Positions 34,889 to 42,914 of a stretch of 49,010 nt of DNA are shown piece after piece. The DNA is from an uncultured bacterium. GTDB lineage: Bacteria > Pseudomonadota > Alphaproteobacteria > Sphingomonadales > Sphingomonadaceae. The stretch is from contig CAISGR010000243.1 in NCBI GenBank assembly GCA_903884945.1, positions 1 through 49,010 of the forward strand, in the 5' to 3' direction. Each line of letters opens with the position of its first letter. Position 1 is the first letter of the stretch. The notes under the pieces were generated by a model. The model worked only from the letters and a program-made list of their open reading frames with translations, searched no databases and was not told the origin of the DNA. Both the position numbers and the translations under genes were made by a program.

Positions 34889-36238
34889 TTGGCCGGGCCG
34901 ACCATCGACATCGACGCCTTCCTCAATGGCGTGAAGTTCCGCCCGTTCCACGTAAAAGTGATGCTGATCGGGGCGCTGGCGATGCTCGTCGACGGGTTCG
35001 ACCTTGGCGTGCTGAGTTGGGTGCTTCCCAAGATTTCGGACCAGTTCGGGGTGACGCGGACCTCGCTGACCTGGGTGCTGTCGATGCAGCAGGTCGGGAT
35101 GGTGTTCGGCGCCTTCCTCATCGCGCCGTTTGCGGACCAGATCGGGCGGCGGACGCTGCTGATGCTGTGCCTGGGCGGCGTCGCCGCGACGTGCTTCGTG
35201 ACGATCTTTACCGACAGCATCTGGGCACTGGCGATCTGCCGGCTGCTCACCGGCATGTTCGCCAGTTCGGTGATCGCCAACATGGTCGCGCTGGCCTCCG
35301 AACTCGCTCCTGCGCGCCAGCGCTCGACAGTCGTGACGGTGGTGCTTGCAGGCGCGATGCCCGGCGCCTTGCTCGGATCGGCGATGCAGGCGTTCCTGCT
35401 CGAGCCCTATGGCTGGCACGTCGCATTCTGGATCGGCACGGCGATGCCGCTGCTGCTGGTGCCGGTGATTTATTTCCTGCTGCCCGAATCACCCAAATTC
35501 CTGGCGGCGCGCAATCCTGACGATCCCCGATTACGGGCGATCGTGCTGGCCTTGATGCCCGAGGGCGCCAGCGAAGCGGTGATCTTGTCGCGGCGCGAAG
35601 TGCCCGAGCAGCGTCCGAGCAGCCTGTCGCTGGTGCGCGATCTGTTCAAGCCCGGGCTGGCGCTGCCGACGATTCTGTTGTGGCTGAGCTTCGTCAGCAG
35701 CTTCGGCTTCATCAGTGCCGCGCTCTGGAAGACGACGGTGTTCCACGACATCATCGGGCTCGACTGGAGCCAGGTCGGCATCACCACGGCGATCGGTACC
35801 GCATTCGGCGCGACGGGCATGCTGACGATCGGACTGATGATGGACAAGTTCGGCTTCAAGGCAATCGTGCCGACCTATTTCATCGTCGCCGCCGCTGCCG
35901 CGATCGGCATGGGCGTATTCGCACCCGGCTGGGGAATGTTCGCCGCGCTGGCACTCAACGCGCTGGCGCAGCATGCCGCGCATGCCGGACTGGCCTCGAT
36001 CGCCTCGACACTCTACCCGACGCGCAACCGCGCCACCGGGGTAGGCTGGGCCTATGGCGCCGGGCGCGTCGCCTCAATCGTCGGGCCTTGGTACGGCATG
36101 CTCGCGCTGCAATATCATTGGGGGGCGATCGGCTATTTCTTCCTGCTCGCCGCGCCGCTGGCATTGGCCGGGACGGTGATCTGGATGCTGCTGACGCTCA
36201 AGCCGCTCGACCCGGGAACCCGCACCGCCGGGCATTAG
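34889..36238 (+). CDS. MFS aromatic-acid permease (AAHS family)
   Basis: This is a 449-residue, roughly twelve-helix permease. Helix 1 carries LVDGFDLGVLSWVLP and the 2-3 loop FADQIGRRTLL, both AAHS type. It is the third AAHS paralogue here and is quite different in the central loop from the other two. The start is TTG at 34889 with AGGAGAGG eight bases upstream; no ATG fits before the first helix. It faces the SMP-30 lactonase, suggesting import of a lactone-related or aromatic acid. Hairpins follow its stop. Confidence 0.92.
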   Translation: MAGPTIDIDAFLNGVKFRPFHVKVMLIGALAMLVDGFDLGVLSWVLPKISDQFGVTRTSLTWVLSMQQVGMVFGAFLIAPFADQIGRRTLLMLCLGGVAATCFVTIFTDSIWALAICRLLTGMFASSVIANMVALASELAPARQRSTVVTVVLAGAMPGALLGSAMQAFLLEPYGWHVAFWIGTAMPLLLVPVIYFLLPESPKFLAARNPDDPRLRAIVLALMPEGASEAVILSRREVPEQRPSSLSLVRDLFKPGLALPTILLWLSFVSSFGFISAALWKTTVFHDIIGLDWSQVGITTAIGTAFGATGMLTIGLMMDKFGFKAIVPTYFIVAAAAAIGMGVFAPGWGMFAALALNALAQHAAHAGLASIASTLYPTRNRATGVGWAYGAGRVASIVGPWYGMLALQYHWGAIGYFFLLAAPLALAGTVIWMLLTLKPLDPGTRTAGH

Positions 36239-36270
36239 CGTCGCTGCGCCGCTAGCGCCGCGATCGCAAC

Positions 36271-36310
36271 ATGATCGCCGGCGCGATCATGATCCTCTCC
36301 TGAAGGAGAG
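36271..36310. terminator. Two adjacent hairpins between convergent genes
   Basis: ATGATCGC (36271-36278) / GCGATCAT (36283-36290) form an 8-bp stem with a CGGC loop. CTCTCCT (36295-36301) / AGGAGAG (36304-36310) form a second stem with a two-base loop, a motif common in sphingomonad intergenic repeats. Neither has a U-run. They sit between the permease (+) and an amidohydrolase (-), so two-way termination is likely. Confidence 0.5.
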
Positions 36311-36341
36311 AGTGCGCGCCCGCAAATAGGCTCGCGAACCG

Positions 36342-37214
36342 CTAAACCGGCGGTTGCCAGCCGAGCACGCGCTTGACGGTGCCGCCGAAGATCGCCGCTT
36401 TGGCATCGCGGTCGAGTTCGTCGCTGTGGAGCAGCATGTCGCGGCTCTCGCTGTACAGGCAGCCGCGGTTGCGATTCGGCCCGCCGGCCTCGGCCATGCG
36501 CAGGCGCGTATAGTCGCTCCCCCACATCAGCCGGTCGGGCCCGAACGCGGCCATGACGCGGCGTAGATTGGGCCAGACATCGACGAACGGATAGGCCTGG
36601 CGCGACAGCAACGGCAGCCCGCACAATTTGACCGAGACGTTCGGGAGATCGGCGAGGCCGAGCAGCCCATCGAGCCGATCCCAGGGATCATCGCGCGCCG
36701 GCGACACCGGGTGCTGGCTCACCCCGACATGGTCGATGATCACGCCTAGATCGGGATGGCGCTCGATCAGCGGGCGCATGGCCGCTGCCTGGCCGTGGGT
36801 CGACAGGAATAGCGGCAGACCGACCTCGGCTGCCGCAGCGAACCCGGCGTCCATCGCGCCGCTCGTGAAGGCCTCGGAGAGTTCGGTGGTACGGAAATCG
36901 GTGACGAGCAGCCGGCCGGCGATGACGCGGTCGTCGCCCTTTGCCCGCTCCACCGCGCTTCCCAGTTCGGCATCCCTGGCCATGAAGGTCTCGACCCCGA
37001 TGAAGCGGGCGGGATAGCGAGACACGCACGCATCGATATACGGCAGCGCCGCGACCACCAAAGTGGCGTCGACGCCGACGCTGTCCATCGCCTCGCGCGC
37101 GAGTTCCACATTTATCGCGAATTTGACGTCGTCGGGCACGTCGTCGCCGAACGGCACGGCGGGCGCCGGCTGGTGGATCTGGGTGTCGATGATGTCGAAG
37201 TCGGCGCTCTTCAC
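36342..37214 (-). CDS. Amidohydrolase-2 family protein with QxH metal motif
   Basis: This 290-residue TIM-barrel protein is of the amidohydrolase-2 group. The usual N-terminal HxH is QIH here (IIDTQIHQP), while the barrel residues STHGQ, IIDHVGVSQHP and the final MWGSDYTRL Asp are present. This variant may bind a single metal or none at the alpha site. The start is GTG at 37214, overlapping the TGA of the Cys-rich mini-protein gene (GTGA), so the two are translated together. Reaction unknown; lactonase and decarboxylase activities are known in the family. Confidence 0.82.
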   Translation of the reverse strand: MKSADFDIIDTQIHQPAPAVPFGDDVPDDVKFAINVELAREAMDSVGVDATLVVAALPYIDACVSRYPARFIGVETFMARDAELGSAVERAKGDDRVIAGRLLVTDFRTTELSEAFTSGAMDAGFAAAAEVGLPLFLSTHGQAAAMRPLIERHPDLGVIIDHVGVSQHPVSPARDDPWDRLDGLLGLADLPNVSVKLCGLPLLSRQAYPFVDVWPNLRRVMAAFGPDRLMWGSDYTRLRMAEAGGPNRNRGCLYSESRDMLLHSDELDRDAKAAIFGGTVKRVLGWQPPV

Positions 37215-37441
37215 GATTGCGACTCCTGTTTTGCCGCGAAGCCGCGGTAGATGGCGCGGCCGCACGCGGCGCAGCAAATGTCTTCTGTCGGCAGCGGTGC
37301 GGCGGCCGCATGCAGCGCCGGCGCGCCGCCGCAACAGGCACAATCCGAAGGCATGGTGAAGTTGTCGAGTTGGGTGAGCATATCCTCGCTCCATGCCGCC
37401 CCGCAAAACGGACAGGTCGCGCCGTCGCCCTCGCTCATCAT
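37211..37441 (-). CDS. Small Cys-rich (zinc-ribbon-like) protein
   Basis: This 76-residue protein has three CxxC-type pairs: C10/C13 (CPFC), C34/C37 (CACC) and C57/C60 (CAAC), plus extra Cys at 36 and 56. This pattern binds zinc or possibly iron. The ATG at 37441 is chosen for the GGAG five bases before it; an ATG directly after it is equivalent and a longer start at 37477 would run over the operator-like site. It is coupled to the amidohydrolase by a GTGA overlap. I know no function for it. A metal-delivery or electron-transfer partner of the amidohydrolase is a guess. Confidence 0.65.
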   Translation of the reverse strand: MMSEGDGATCPFCGAAWSEDMLTQLDNFTMPSDCACCGGAPALHAAAAPLPTEDICCAACGRAIYRGFAAKQESQS

Positions 37442-37555
37442 ACGTTCTCCATCAACACGCATCTTGTTGAATGCCATTCGTCTTTATATAACGGCCACGA
37501 TCATTATCCAGCGCCTTTCGCGCATTCGTCATCCTCGCCATGGAGACAAGCCAGC
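37442..37555. promoter_or_regulatory. Divergent promoter region with two motif copies
   Basis: GAATGCCATTCGTC at 37469-37482 is a full match to the shared motif and contains a perfect GAATG-C-CATTC palindrome. A second copy of its right half, CGCATTCGTC, is at 37521-37530, only 25 bases before the adenosine kinase start. The TTTATATAA between them is AT-rich enough for a promoter -10. Confidence 0.5.
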
Positions 37556-38539
37556 ATGCAGCCAGCCCGGTACGACGTCCTCGCCATCGGCAATGCTATC
37601 GTCGATGTCATTGCCCATGCCAGCGACGATTTCCTCGCCCGTGAGGGCATGGCCAAGGGCGGCATGGCCCTGATCGACGAATGCAGCGCCGAGCGGATCT
37701 ACGACGCGATGGGCCCGGGGATGGAAATCTCGGGCGGATCAGGCGGCAACACCATTGCAGGGGTCGCCGCGTTCGGCGGCAGCGGCGCGTTCATCGGCAA
37801 GGTCCGCGACGACGCGCTGGGCGATATCTATCGCCACGATTTGCGCGCGATCGGCGTCGCCTTCGATACGCCGGCGACCACCATCGGCGCCGCCACGGCG
37901 CGCTGCCTGGTGCTGGTCACGCCCGATGCCGAACGGACGATGAACACCTTTCTCGGTGCCTGCATCGGGCTCGATGAAAGCGATATCGATGAAGCGCTCG
38001 TCGCCTCGGCGGGAATCATTTATCTCGAAGGTTATCTGTTCGATCAGCCCCCCGCCAAGGCCGCCTTCCGCAAGGCGGCGTCGCTGGCGCACGCCGCCGG
38101 GCGCAAGGTCGCGCTGACCATGTCCGACAGCTTCTGCGTCCACCGCCACAAGGAGGAATTCCTCGAGCTGGTCGACAGTCATATCGACATATTGTTCGCC
38201 AATGAGGACGAGATCCGGGCGTTATACGGCATCGACGACACGCTCGAAGCGGCGAAGATCGCCGCGCACCGTGTCGAACTGGTGACGGTGACGCGTGGGC
38301 CCGCTGGAGCGTTGCTCATCGACGCGAATGGTCTGGTCGAAGTGCCTGCCTCGCAGGTAGCGGCGGTAGTGGATACCACCGGCGCCGGCGATCTGTACGC
38401 GGCGGGCGTGCTGTACGGCTTAAGTCGCGGACTGCCGCTCGCCGAATGCGGACGGCTGGGCTGCGCGGCGGCTGGCGAAGCGATCGGCCATTTCGGGGCA
38501 CGGCCGCAGGCGGATTTGAAGACGTTCCTGGCCGACTGA
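37556..38539 (+). CDS. PfkB-family adenosine kinase
   Basis: This 327-residue ribokinase-fold sugar kinase is most like the adenosine kinase of sphingomonads (adenosine + ATP to AMP + ADP). Marks are the N-terminal YDVLAIGNAIVDVIAH, GGSGGNTIAGVAAFGG at 60-75 and the anion-hole motif DTTGAGD with catalytic D279. Removal of adenosine pulls the SAH hydrolase reaction forward, so this links functionally to ahcY at the left edge. Its place inside a catabolic island and next to two motif copies suggests that SAM- or methyl-dependent steps are induced with the pathway. Another PfkB substrate cannot be excluded. Confidence 0.82.
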   Translation: MQPARYDVLAIGNAIVDVIAHASDDFLAREGMAKGGMALIDECSAERIYDAMGPGMEISGGSGGNTIAGVAAFGGSGAFIGKVRDDALGDIYRHDLRAIGVAFDTPATTIGAATARCLVLVTPDAERTMNTFLGACIGLDESDIDEALVASAGIIYLEGYLFDQPPAKAAFRKAASLAHAAGRKVALTMSDSFCVHRHKEEFLELVDSHIDILFANEDEIRALYGIDDTLEAAKIAAHRVELVTVTRGPAGALLIDANGLVEVPASQVAAVVDTTGAGDLYAAGVLYGLSRGLPLAECGRLGCAAAGEAIGHFGARPQADLKTFLAD

Positions 38540-38569
38540 TTCCTCCCTCGGCAAGAGAGGGGCGTGATA

Positions 38570-39940
38570 TCAGTTCAACCGCGAACGCCGCGAGATGAGG
38601 TAGATCTCGTCGTTGAACCACAGTCCCTGGTGGCGCTGAAGGGCTTCGCGCGTCGCTTCGAGATACTGGTCGTTCGACAGTGCCTTGGCGAAGCGGCCAT
38701 CCTCGATCTGCGCAACATAGCTTGCCGCGTTCCAAGCCGCGAACAATGTCGAGCTGCCGATCGGGGTATGCGCGTCGATCTCGGTCGGCAGCGTACGGAT
38801 ATCGTAGCGGAACAACGCTTCTTCGTCCGACAGCGAATGGAAATGATAGTCGCGCGCGGCCGCGCCCAGTTCCTCGCGCACCGCCTGCATGATGTCCTCG
38901 CGACCGGTATGGAACGGGTCCTCGTTCGGCCAGATCGCGCGGATGATCTCCAGGCCCGGATCATTGCCGTGGCTGTGGACGCCCATCAGTCTGCCGTTGG
39001 GGCGCAGCGCCCGGACCAGCGGCGTGACCACGCGCGAACTCTTGAACTTGAGCGGCGCGTGGGCGCGATAGGGCTGCGACAACAGGACGAAATCGAAGTC
39101 CGCCTGTGCGTAGCCGCGCCGCGGAATGATCGGATCGAGCATGAAGTGATGGTCTTTGCGGTACAGCACGAGCACCGTCGGCGTCTTGTACATCGGGTTG
39201 CCGCTCGGCGCGATGCTCGCCTGCCAATGCTTGGCGAGGAACGGATCGAGCTGCTGGACCTGTTCCTCGAACTGTCCCGCCGAGGTGCCCTCGAGCCCGA
39301 CTTCATGCCACACCATCGCGCTTGCCCCGGCCGGGGTCTCCGGCTGCAGGTTCGGCGCTTCGCCATATTTGAGATTGGTCAGCACCAGCACGGTGCCGGG
39401 ATGCTCGCGCAGCCGATCGGGCATCTTCTCGAGCGTCAGCCGGATATTCTCCATGCTGATTTCCTTGACCACCACGTAGAACGGCACCCAGGGATGGCGC
39501 CGGTGCAGCCCGCGCAGCATCCGCGCCAGCGCGGTGCCGTCGCCGGCCCCGCCGTCGAACAGCCGGATCGCCGGCGGGACCGGCTGGGTATCCGACAATT
39601 CGTGCACCGCGCGATCGGCGATGATCTGCTTCTCGTTGGTGGTGTTGACGAAGGCGAGATACTTCTGACGATTGTCATAGAAGCGGAAATTATGATCGGG
39701 GCGCAGTTCGGCGCGCAAACCCTTGATGCCCGAACGCAGCGCGCTGGCGGAAGTGCCATCCTGCTCCTCGATGAAGCGATGGACGCGCTCGACGGTTTGC
39801 ACCGTTACCCGTCCGCCCTGCTGCAGCCGTTGCACGAGCTTGCCGTCGTTGACCGCCAGCCGGCCGAACGTCGACTGCGCCATCTTGAGGCGCCGACAGC
39901 TATGCTCGATCTGCTCGAGAAGGGCCTGGGTGTCGTCCAT
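38570..39940 (-). CDS. Methyltransferase-like protein with N-terminal HTH-like segment
   Basis: This 456-residue protein has residues 18-58 resembling a small helix-turn-helix (MAQSTFGRLAVNDGKLV, then VTVQTVERVHRFI). A Rossmann-type glycine motif LFDGGAGDGTALARM at 127-141 follows, like motif I of SAM-dependent methyltransferases. The C-terminal half contains a VMGVHSHGND-type region and no motif I can name. It is the last gene of the seven-gene operon, three bases after the flavin reductase stop. Whether it methylates a small molecule, a protein or nothing is unknown. The HTH plus methyltransferase layout is unusual. Confidence 0.6.
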   Translation of the reverse strand: MDDTQALLEQIEHSCRRLKMAQSTFGRLAVNDGKLVQRLQQGGRVTVQTVERVHRFIEEQDGTSASALRSGIKGLRAELRPDHNFRFYDNRQKYLAFVNTTNEKQIIADRAVHELSDTQPVPPAIRLFDGGAGDGTALARMLRGLHRRHPWVPFYVVVKEISMENIRLTLEKMPDRLREHPGTVLVLTNLKYGEAPNLQPETPAGASAMVWHEVGLEGTSAGQFEEQVQQLDPFLAKHWQASIAPSGNPMYKTPTVLVLYRKDHHFMLDPIIPRRGYAQADFDFVLLSQPYRAHAPLKFKSSRVVTPLVRALRPNGRLMGVHSHGNDPGLEIIRAIWPNEDPFHTGREDIMQAVREELGAAARDYHFHSLSDEEALFRYDIRTLPTEIDAHTPIGSSTLFAAWNAASYVAQIEDGRFAKALSNDQYLEATREALQRHQGLWFNDEIYLISRRSRLN

Positions 39941-39943
39941 CGC

Positions 39944-40471
39944 TCAGGCGGACAATCGCGTTGCACGGGCATAGCCGCCGTCAAGATAGATCAGCGGATC
40001 CACGTCACCGGAGATATGCACCTCCTTGACCGCGCCGATAACCACGGCGTGGGTGCCATATTCGATATGCGTTTCATATTCACAGAAGAAGCTTGCCTGC
40101 GCGTCGCGCAGATGCGGCGAACCGCACGCGCCCGAGCCCCAGCGGCCCTCGGTAAAACGCTCCTCGCCCTTCAGCTTGCCCGCGCAGGTCTGCGACACGG
40201 CGAGTTGATCGGCAGGGAGGATGTTGACGCAGAAATGCGCGCCGGCCGTCAGCGGCGCATGGAGGCTCGCAGTCTTGTTGACACAGACCAATAGCGACGG
40301 CGGCTCCATGCTCAGTTCGCTCACCGCCGTCGCCGTCATCGCCCAGCGCCTGCCTTCGTGCCAGGCGGTGATGACCACCACGGCCTTGCCGAGCCGGCGC
40401 AGGCCGTTCTTCAGTTGCTCGGCGACGCTCAGCGGGGCGACGACCATCTCGGGAACCTGCACTTCACTCAT
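39944..40471 (-). CDS. Flavin reductase (HpaC-like)
   Basis: This 175-residue flavin reductase domain protein makes FMNH2 or FADH2 from NAD(P)H for two-component monooxygenases. Marks are VVVITAWHEGRRWAMTATAVSELSMEPPSLLVCVNK, in the order strand-loop-strand typical of HpaC, and HFCVNILPADQ. The ATG at 40471 overlaps the RibBX stop by eight bases. With the luciferase-like monooxygenase at 42898 in the same operon, and another at 31174, it is the likely reductase partner. Confidence 0.9.
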   Translation of the reverse strand: MSEVQVPEMVVAPLSVAEQLKNGLRRLGKAVVVITAWHEGRRWAMTATAVSELSMEPPSLLVCVNKTASLHAPLTAGAHFCVNILPADQLAVSQTCAGKLKGEERFTEGRWGSGACGSPHLRDAQASFFCEYETHIEYGTHAVVIGAVKEVHISGDVDPLIYLDGGYARATRLSA

Positions 40472-41600
40472 CGGTACCCAGCCCCTCCCTGCCCATGATG
40501 CGCAGCCCGTACCCCTCGATGCCTGACAGCCTCGCTTCACTGTCGGAGAGCAGGACCAGATTCTTGACGCCCAGATCGAGGAGGATCTGCGCCCCGACGC
40601 CGTAATCGCGGATGCGCTGATCACGCGTCGGCCCCGGGCTGCTGCGCCGCTCGGATATCGCGCTGACCGACGGGTCGCGGATGAAGACGACCACGCCGGG
40701 GCCGTCATGCGCGCCGACCCGCGCCAGGGCGCGCGAGACATATTCGCGGCGGTCGGTCGGCGCCCCGAGCATGTCCGAGACGAAGTCCAGACGGTGCATG
40801 CGCACCAAGGTCGGCGCGTCCGGCGTGATGCGCCCGCGCGACAAAGCGACATGCTCGACATTGTCGATCGTGTTGCGGAACACCGAAAGGCGAAAGCCGT
40901 CGCCATAGACGGTCTCGAACGCTTCCTCATGGACGCGTTCGACGCAGCGTTCGGTGCGGCGGCGATAGCTGATCAGGTCGGCGATCGTGCCGATCGGGAT
41001 GTCATGCTCGCGCGAAAACCCGACCAGGTCCGGCAGCCGCGCCATCGTACCGTCTTCGTTGAGCACTTCGCAGATGACGCCGGCCGGGATAAGGCCGGCC
41101 AGCCGCGACACGTCGACCGCCGCCTCGGTATGGCCGGTGCGGACCAGCACCCCTCCGCCGCGTGCGACCAACGGAAAAACATGGCCGGGCGAGACGATAT
41201 CGTCGCAGCCCTTCGAAGGATCGATCGCCACCGCCACGGTACGCGCTCGGTCGTGCGCCGAAATGCCGGTGGTGACGCCATCGCGCGCTTCGATCGAGAT
41301 GGTGAAGGCCGTGCCGTACCCGGAGTTATTCTCCGTTACCATCGGCGGCAGGCGCAGCTCGCGCGCCCGTTCCTCGGTCATCGCCAGGCAGATCAGCCCG
41401 CGCGCATGGCGGGCCATGAAGTTGATCTGGGCAGGCGTCGCGAACTGCGCCGGGATAATGACATCGCCTTCATTCTCGCGATCCTCGGCATCGACCAGAA
41501 TGTAGGGCAGGCCGTTGCGCGCGGTCTCGATGATCTCCTCGATCGAGGAAATCGAATTGTGGAGCCGATCGGGCGCCGGCTCGATCAGATCAATAGACAT
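40464..41600 (-). CDS. ribBX: RibBX: DHBP synthase with degenerate GTP cyclohydrolase II domain
   Basis: This 378-residue protein has residues 15-215 as 3,4-dihydroxy-2-butanone-4-phosphate synthase. The substrate loop EDRENEGD (39-46) and HTEAAVD (157-163) are intact, so it can feed riboflavin synthesis. The C-terminal part is RibA-like (LVRMHRLDF, then [20 protein letters not shown]) but lacks the three zinc-binding Cys of GTP cyclohydrolase II, so only the RibB activity is expected (the RibBX form common in alphaproteobacteria). It overlaps the CMD stop by 11 bases and the flavin reductase start by eight. Its place in a monooxygenase operon points to extra FMN supply. Confidence 0.9.
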   Translation of the reverse strand: MSIDLIEPAPDRLHNSISSIEEIIETARNGLPYILVDAEDRENEGDVIIPAQFATPAQINFMARHARGLICLAMTEERARELRLPPMVTENNSGYGTAFTISIEARDGVTTGISAHDRARTVAVAIDPSKGCDDIVSPGHVFPLVARGGGVLVRTGHTEAAVDVSRLAGLIPAGVICEVLNEDGTMARLPDLVGFSREHDIPIGTIADLISYRRRTERCVERVHEEAFETVYGDGFRLSVFRNTIDNVEHVALSRGRITPDAPTLVRMHRLDFVSDMLGAPTDRREYVSRALARVGAHDGPGVVVFIRDPSVSAISERRSSPGPTRDQRIRDYGVGAQILLDLGVKNLVLLSDSEARLSGIEGYGLRIMGREGLGTDE

Positions 41601-41970
41601 CGTTTTCCTGCAAGACTTCACGCGCATGACGCCAGCTGTCCGATCCGGCGGGCAAGCCGACATAGAGCGTCGCGTGAAGCAGGATCTCCTTGATCTCGTT
41701 CTTGGTGACCCCGTTAGCGAGCGCACCGTTGATGTGGTTGCGCAGCTGGTCGGGCCGCGACTGCCCGATCAGGATCGCGATCGTCAGCATGGACCGTGTC
41801 TTGCGGTCGAGCCCCGGGCGGCTCCATACGTCGCCGAAGCACAACCGCGTCACCAAATCCTGTAGCGGCTCGTTGAAGTCGTCGGTATTGTCGAGGCTGC
41901 GCACGCCCGGCTCGCCGAACATGTCGAAGCGCATTGCGCGACCGCGCTCGTAGGACTCATCTTTGTTCAA
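41590..41970 (-). CDS. Carboxymuconolactone decarboxylase family protein, long type
   Basis: This 126-residue CMD protein has the core MFGEPGVRSLDNTDDFNEPL, RPGLDRKTRSMLTIAIL and NGVTKNEIKEILLHATLYVG. It matches the C-terminal domain of the fusion at 26557 almost segment by segment. The start is TTG at 41970, set by AGGAAGG seven bases before it and a TTGA overlap with the esterase stop. So the esterase and CMD genes are translationally coupled here, where their homologues are one polypeptide elsewhere. Decarboxylation or isomerisation of a lactone or keto acid is likely, substrate unknown. Confidence 0.9.
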   Translation of the reverse strand: MNKDESYERGRAMRFDMFGEPGVRSLDNTDDFNEPLQDLVTRLCFGDVWSRPGLDRKTRSMLTIAILIGQSRPDQLRNHINGALANGVTKNEIKEILLHATLYVGLPAGSDSWRHAREVLQENDVY

Positions 41971-42914
41971 GCGATTGCCTTCCTGATCTCGGGAGATGCT
42001 GGCGCCGACAGCAAAGGGCGGATCGCCTCGGCTGCCGCGCCAAGTTCGGCACGTGCGGCGGCCGAGACGCCGACCGCGCGCAGGAAACCGTGAATCATGC
42101 CCGGGGCGATATGGAGCGTCGTCGGCACGCCGGCTTGTTCGAGCCGCGCGGAAAGCGTGACCGCTTCGGCGCAAAGCGGGTCATGTTCGGCAGCGACGAT
42201 GTGCGTCGGCGGAAGCCCGACAAGGTCGTGGCGATCGACCGGCGCCGGGTTGACGTCGAGCCCGCCGCAGCGGGTGAACAAGGCAATGTACTGGCGGACG
42301 CGGTCGGTGGTCAGTATCGGATCACGCGCGGTGCGGTAGGCGGACGCATCGGGGTTCATCGCGAACGTGCCGTAGAAGAGAAGCTGGCAGACCGGGCGCG
42401 CGGTGGCGCCGCATGCCAGTGCCAGCAGCGCGCCGGCGCTATCCCCGGCCACGGCGATCCGCGCCGGATCGATAGCGAGCGCCCCGGCCTGACGGCCGAC
42501 CCAGGCAAAAGCCGCGTCGCAATCGGCCAGCGCACCGGCATAGTCGGTTTCCGGCAGGCGGCGATACTGGACGCTGGCGACGACCGCGCCGGTCGCTTCG
42601 GCCAGCGCCGCGCCGACGATGTCGAAGCTCTCGATGCTGCCGAAAGCAAAACCGCCGCCATGGAAATAGCAGATCGCCGGCCGCAGCCCCTCCCCGCCGG
42701 GATCGAAAATGCGCAGCGCGATCTCCCGCCCCGGCGCGGAGACAAAGCTGTCGAAGCGCGCAACCTGCGGCGCATCGCCCTCGGCGTAGCGCCGCCCGGC
42801 AAGGTCGCCGACCAGCCGCATCGTTTCGATGTCGGCGGCGGATGGCATCGCGCGGACCAGCACGACATAGCGGTCCATGCCGTCCGCGAGGGCGAGTTCA
42901 GCCAACGGCCTCAT
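41967..42914 (-). CDS. HSL-type alpha/beta-hydrolase (esterase/lactonase)
   Basis: This 315-residue hydrolase has the HGGGF oxyanion motif (85-89), nucleophile S159 in GDSAG, an acid in AAEHDPL near 249 and the His in MIHGFLR near 280. It is paralogous to the N-terminal half of the fusion at 26557, with shared FHGGGF, SVQYRRLPE and DPxRIAVAGDSAGA blocks. The start is uncertain: the ATG at 42914, 17 bases inside the LLM end, fits the family; an ATG at 42878 is the alternative. It is coupled to the CMD gene by a TTGA overlap. Confidence 0.87.
   Translation of the reverse strand: MRPLAELALADGMDRYVVLVRAMPSAADIETMRLVGDLAGRRYAEGDAPQVARFDSFVSAPGREIALRIFDPGGEGLRPAICYFHGGGFAFGSIESFDIVGAALAEATGAVVASVQYRRLPETDYAGALADCDAAFAWVGRQAGALAIDPARIAVAGDSAGALLALACGATARPVCQLLFYGTFAMNPDASAYRTARDPILTTDRVRQYIALFTRCGGLDVNPAPVDRHDLVGLPPTHIVAAEHDPLCAEAVTLSARLEQAGVPTTLHIAPGMIHGFLRAVGVSAAARAELGAAAEAIRPLLSAPASPEIRKAIA

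Noticed and set aside
40464..41600. RibBX as a bifunctional RibBA
   Set aside because: The C-terminal half lacks the zinc-binding Cys triad required for GTP cyclohydrolase II.
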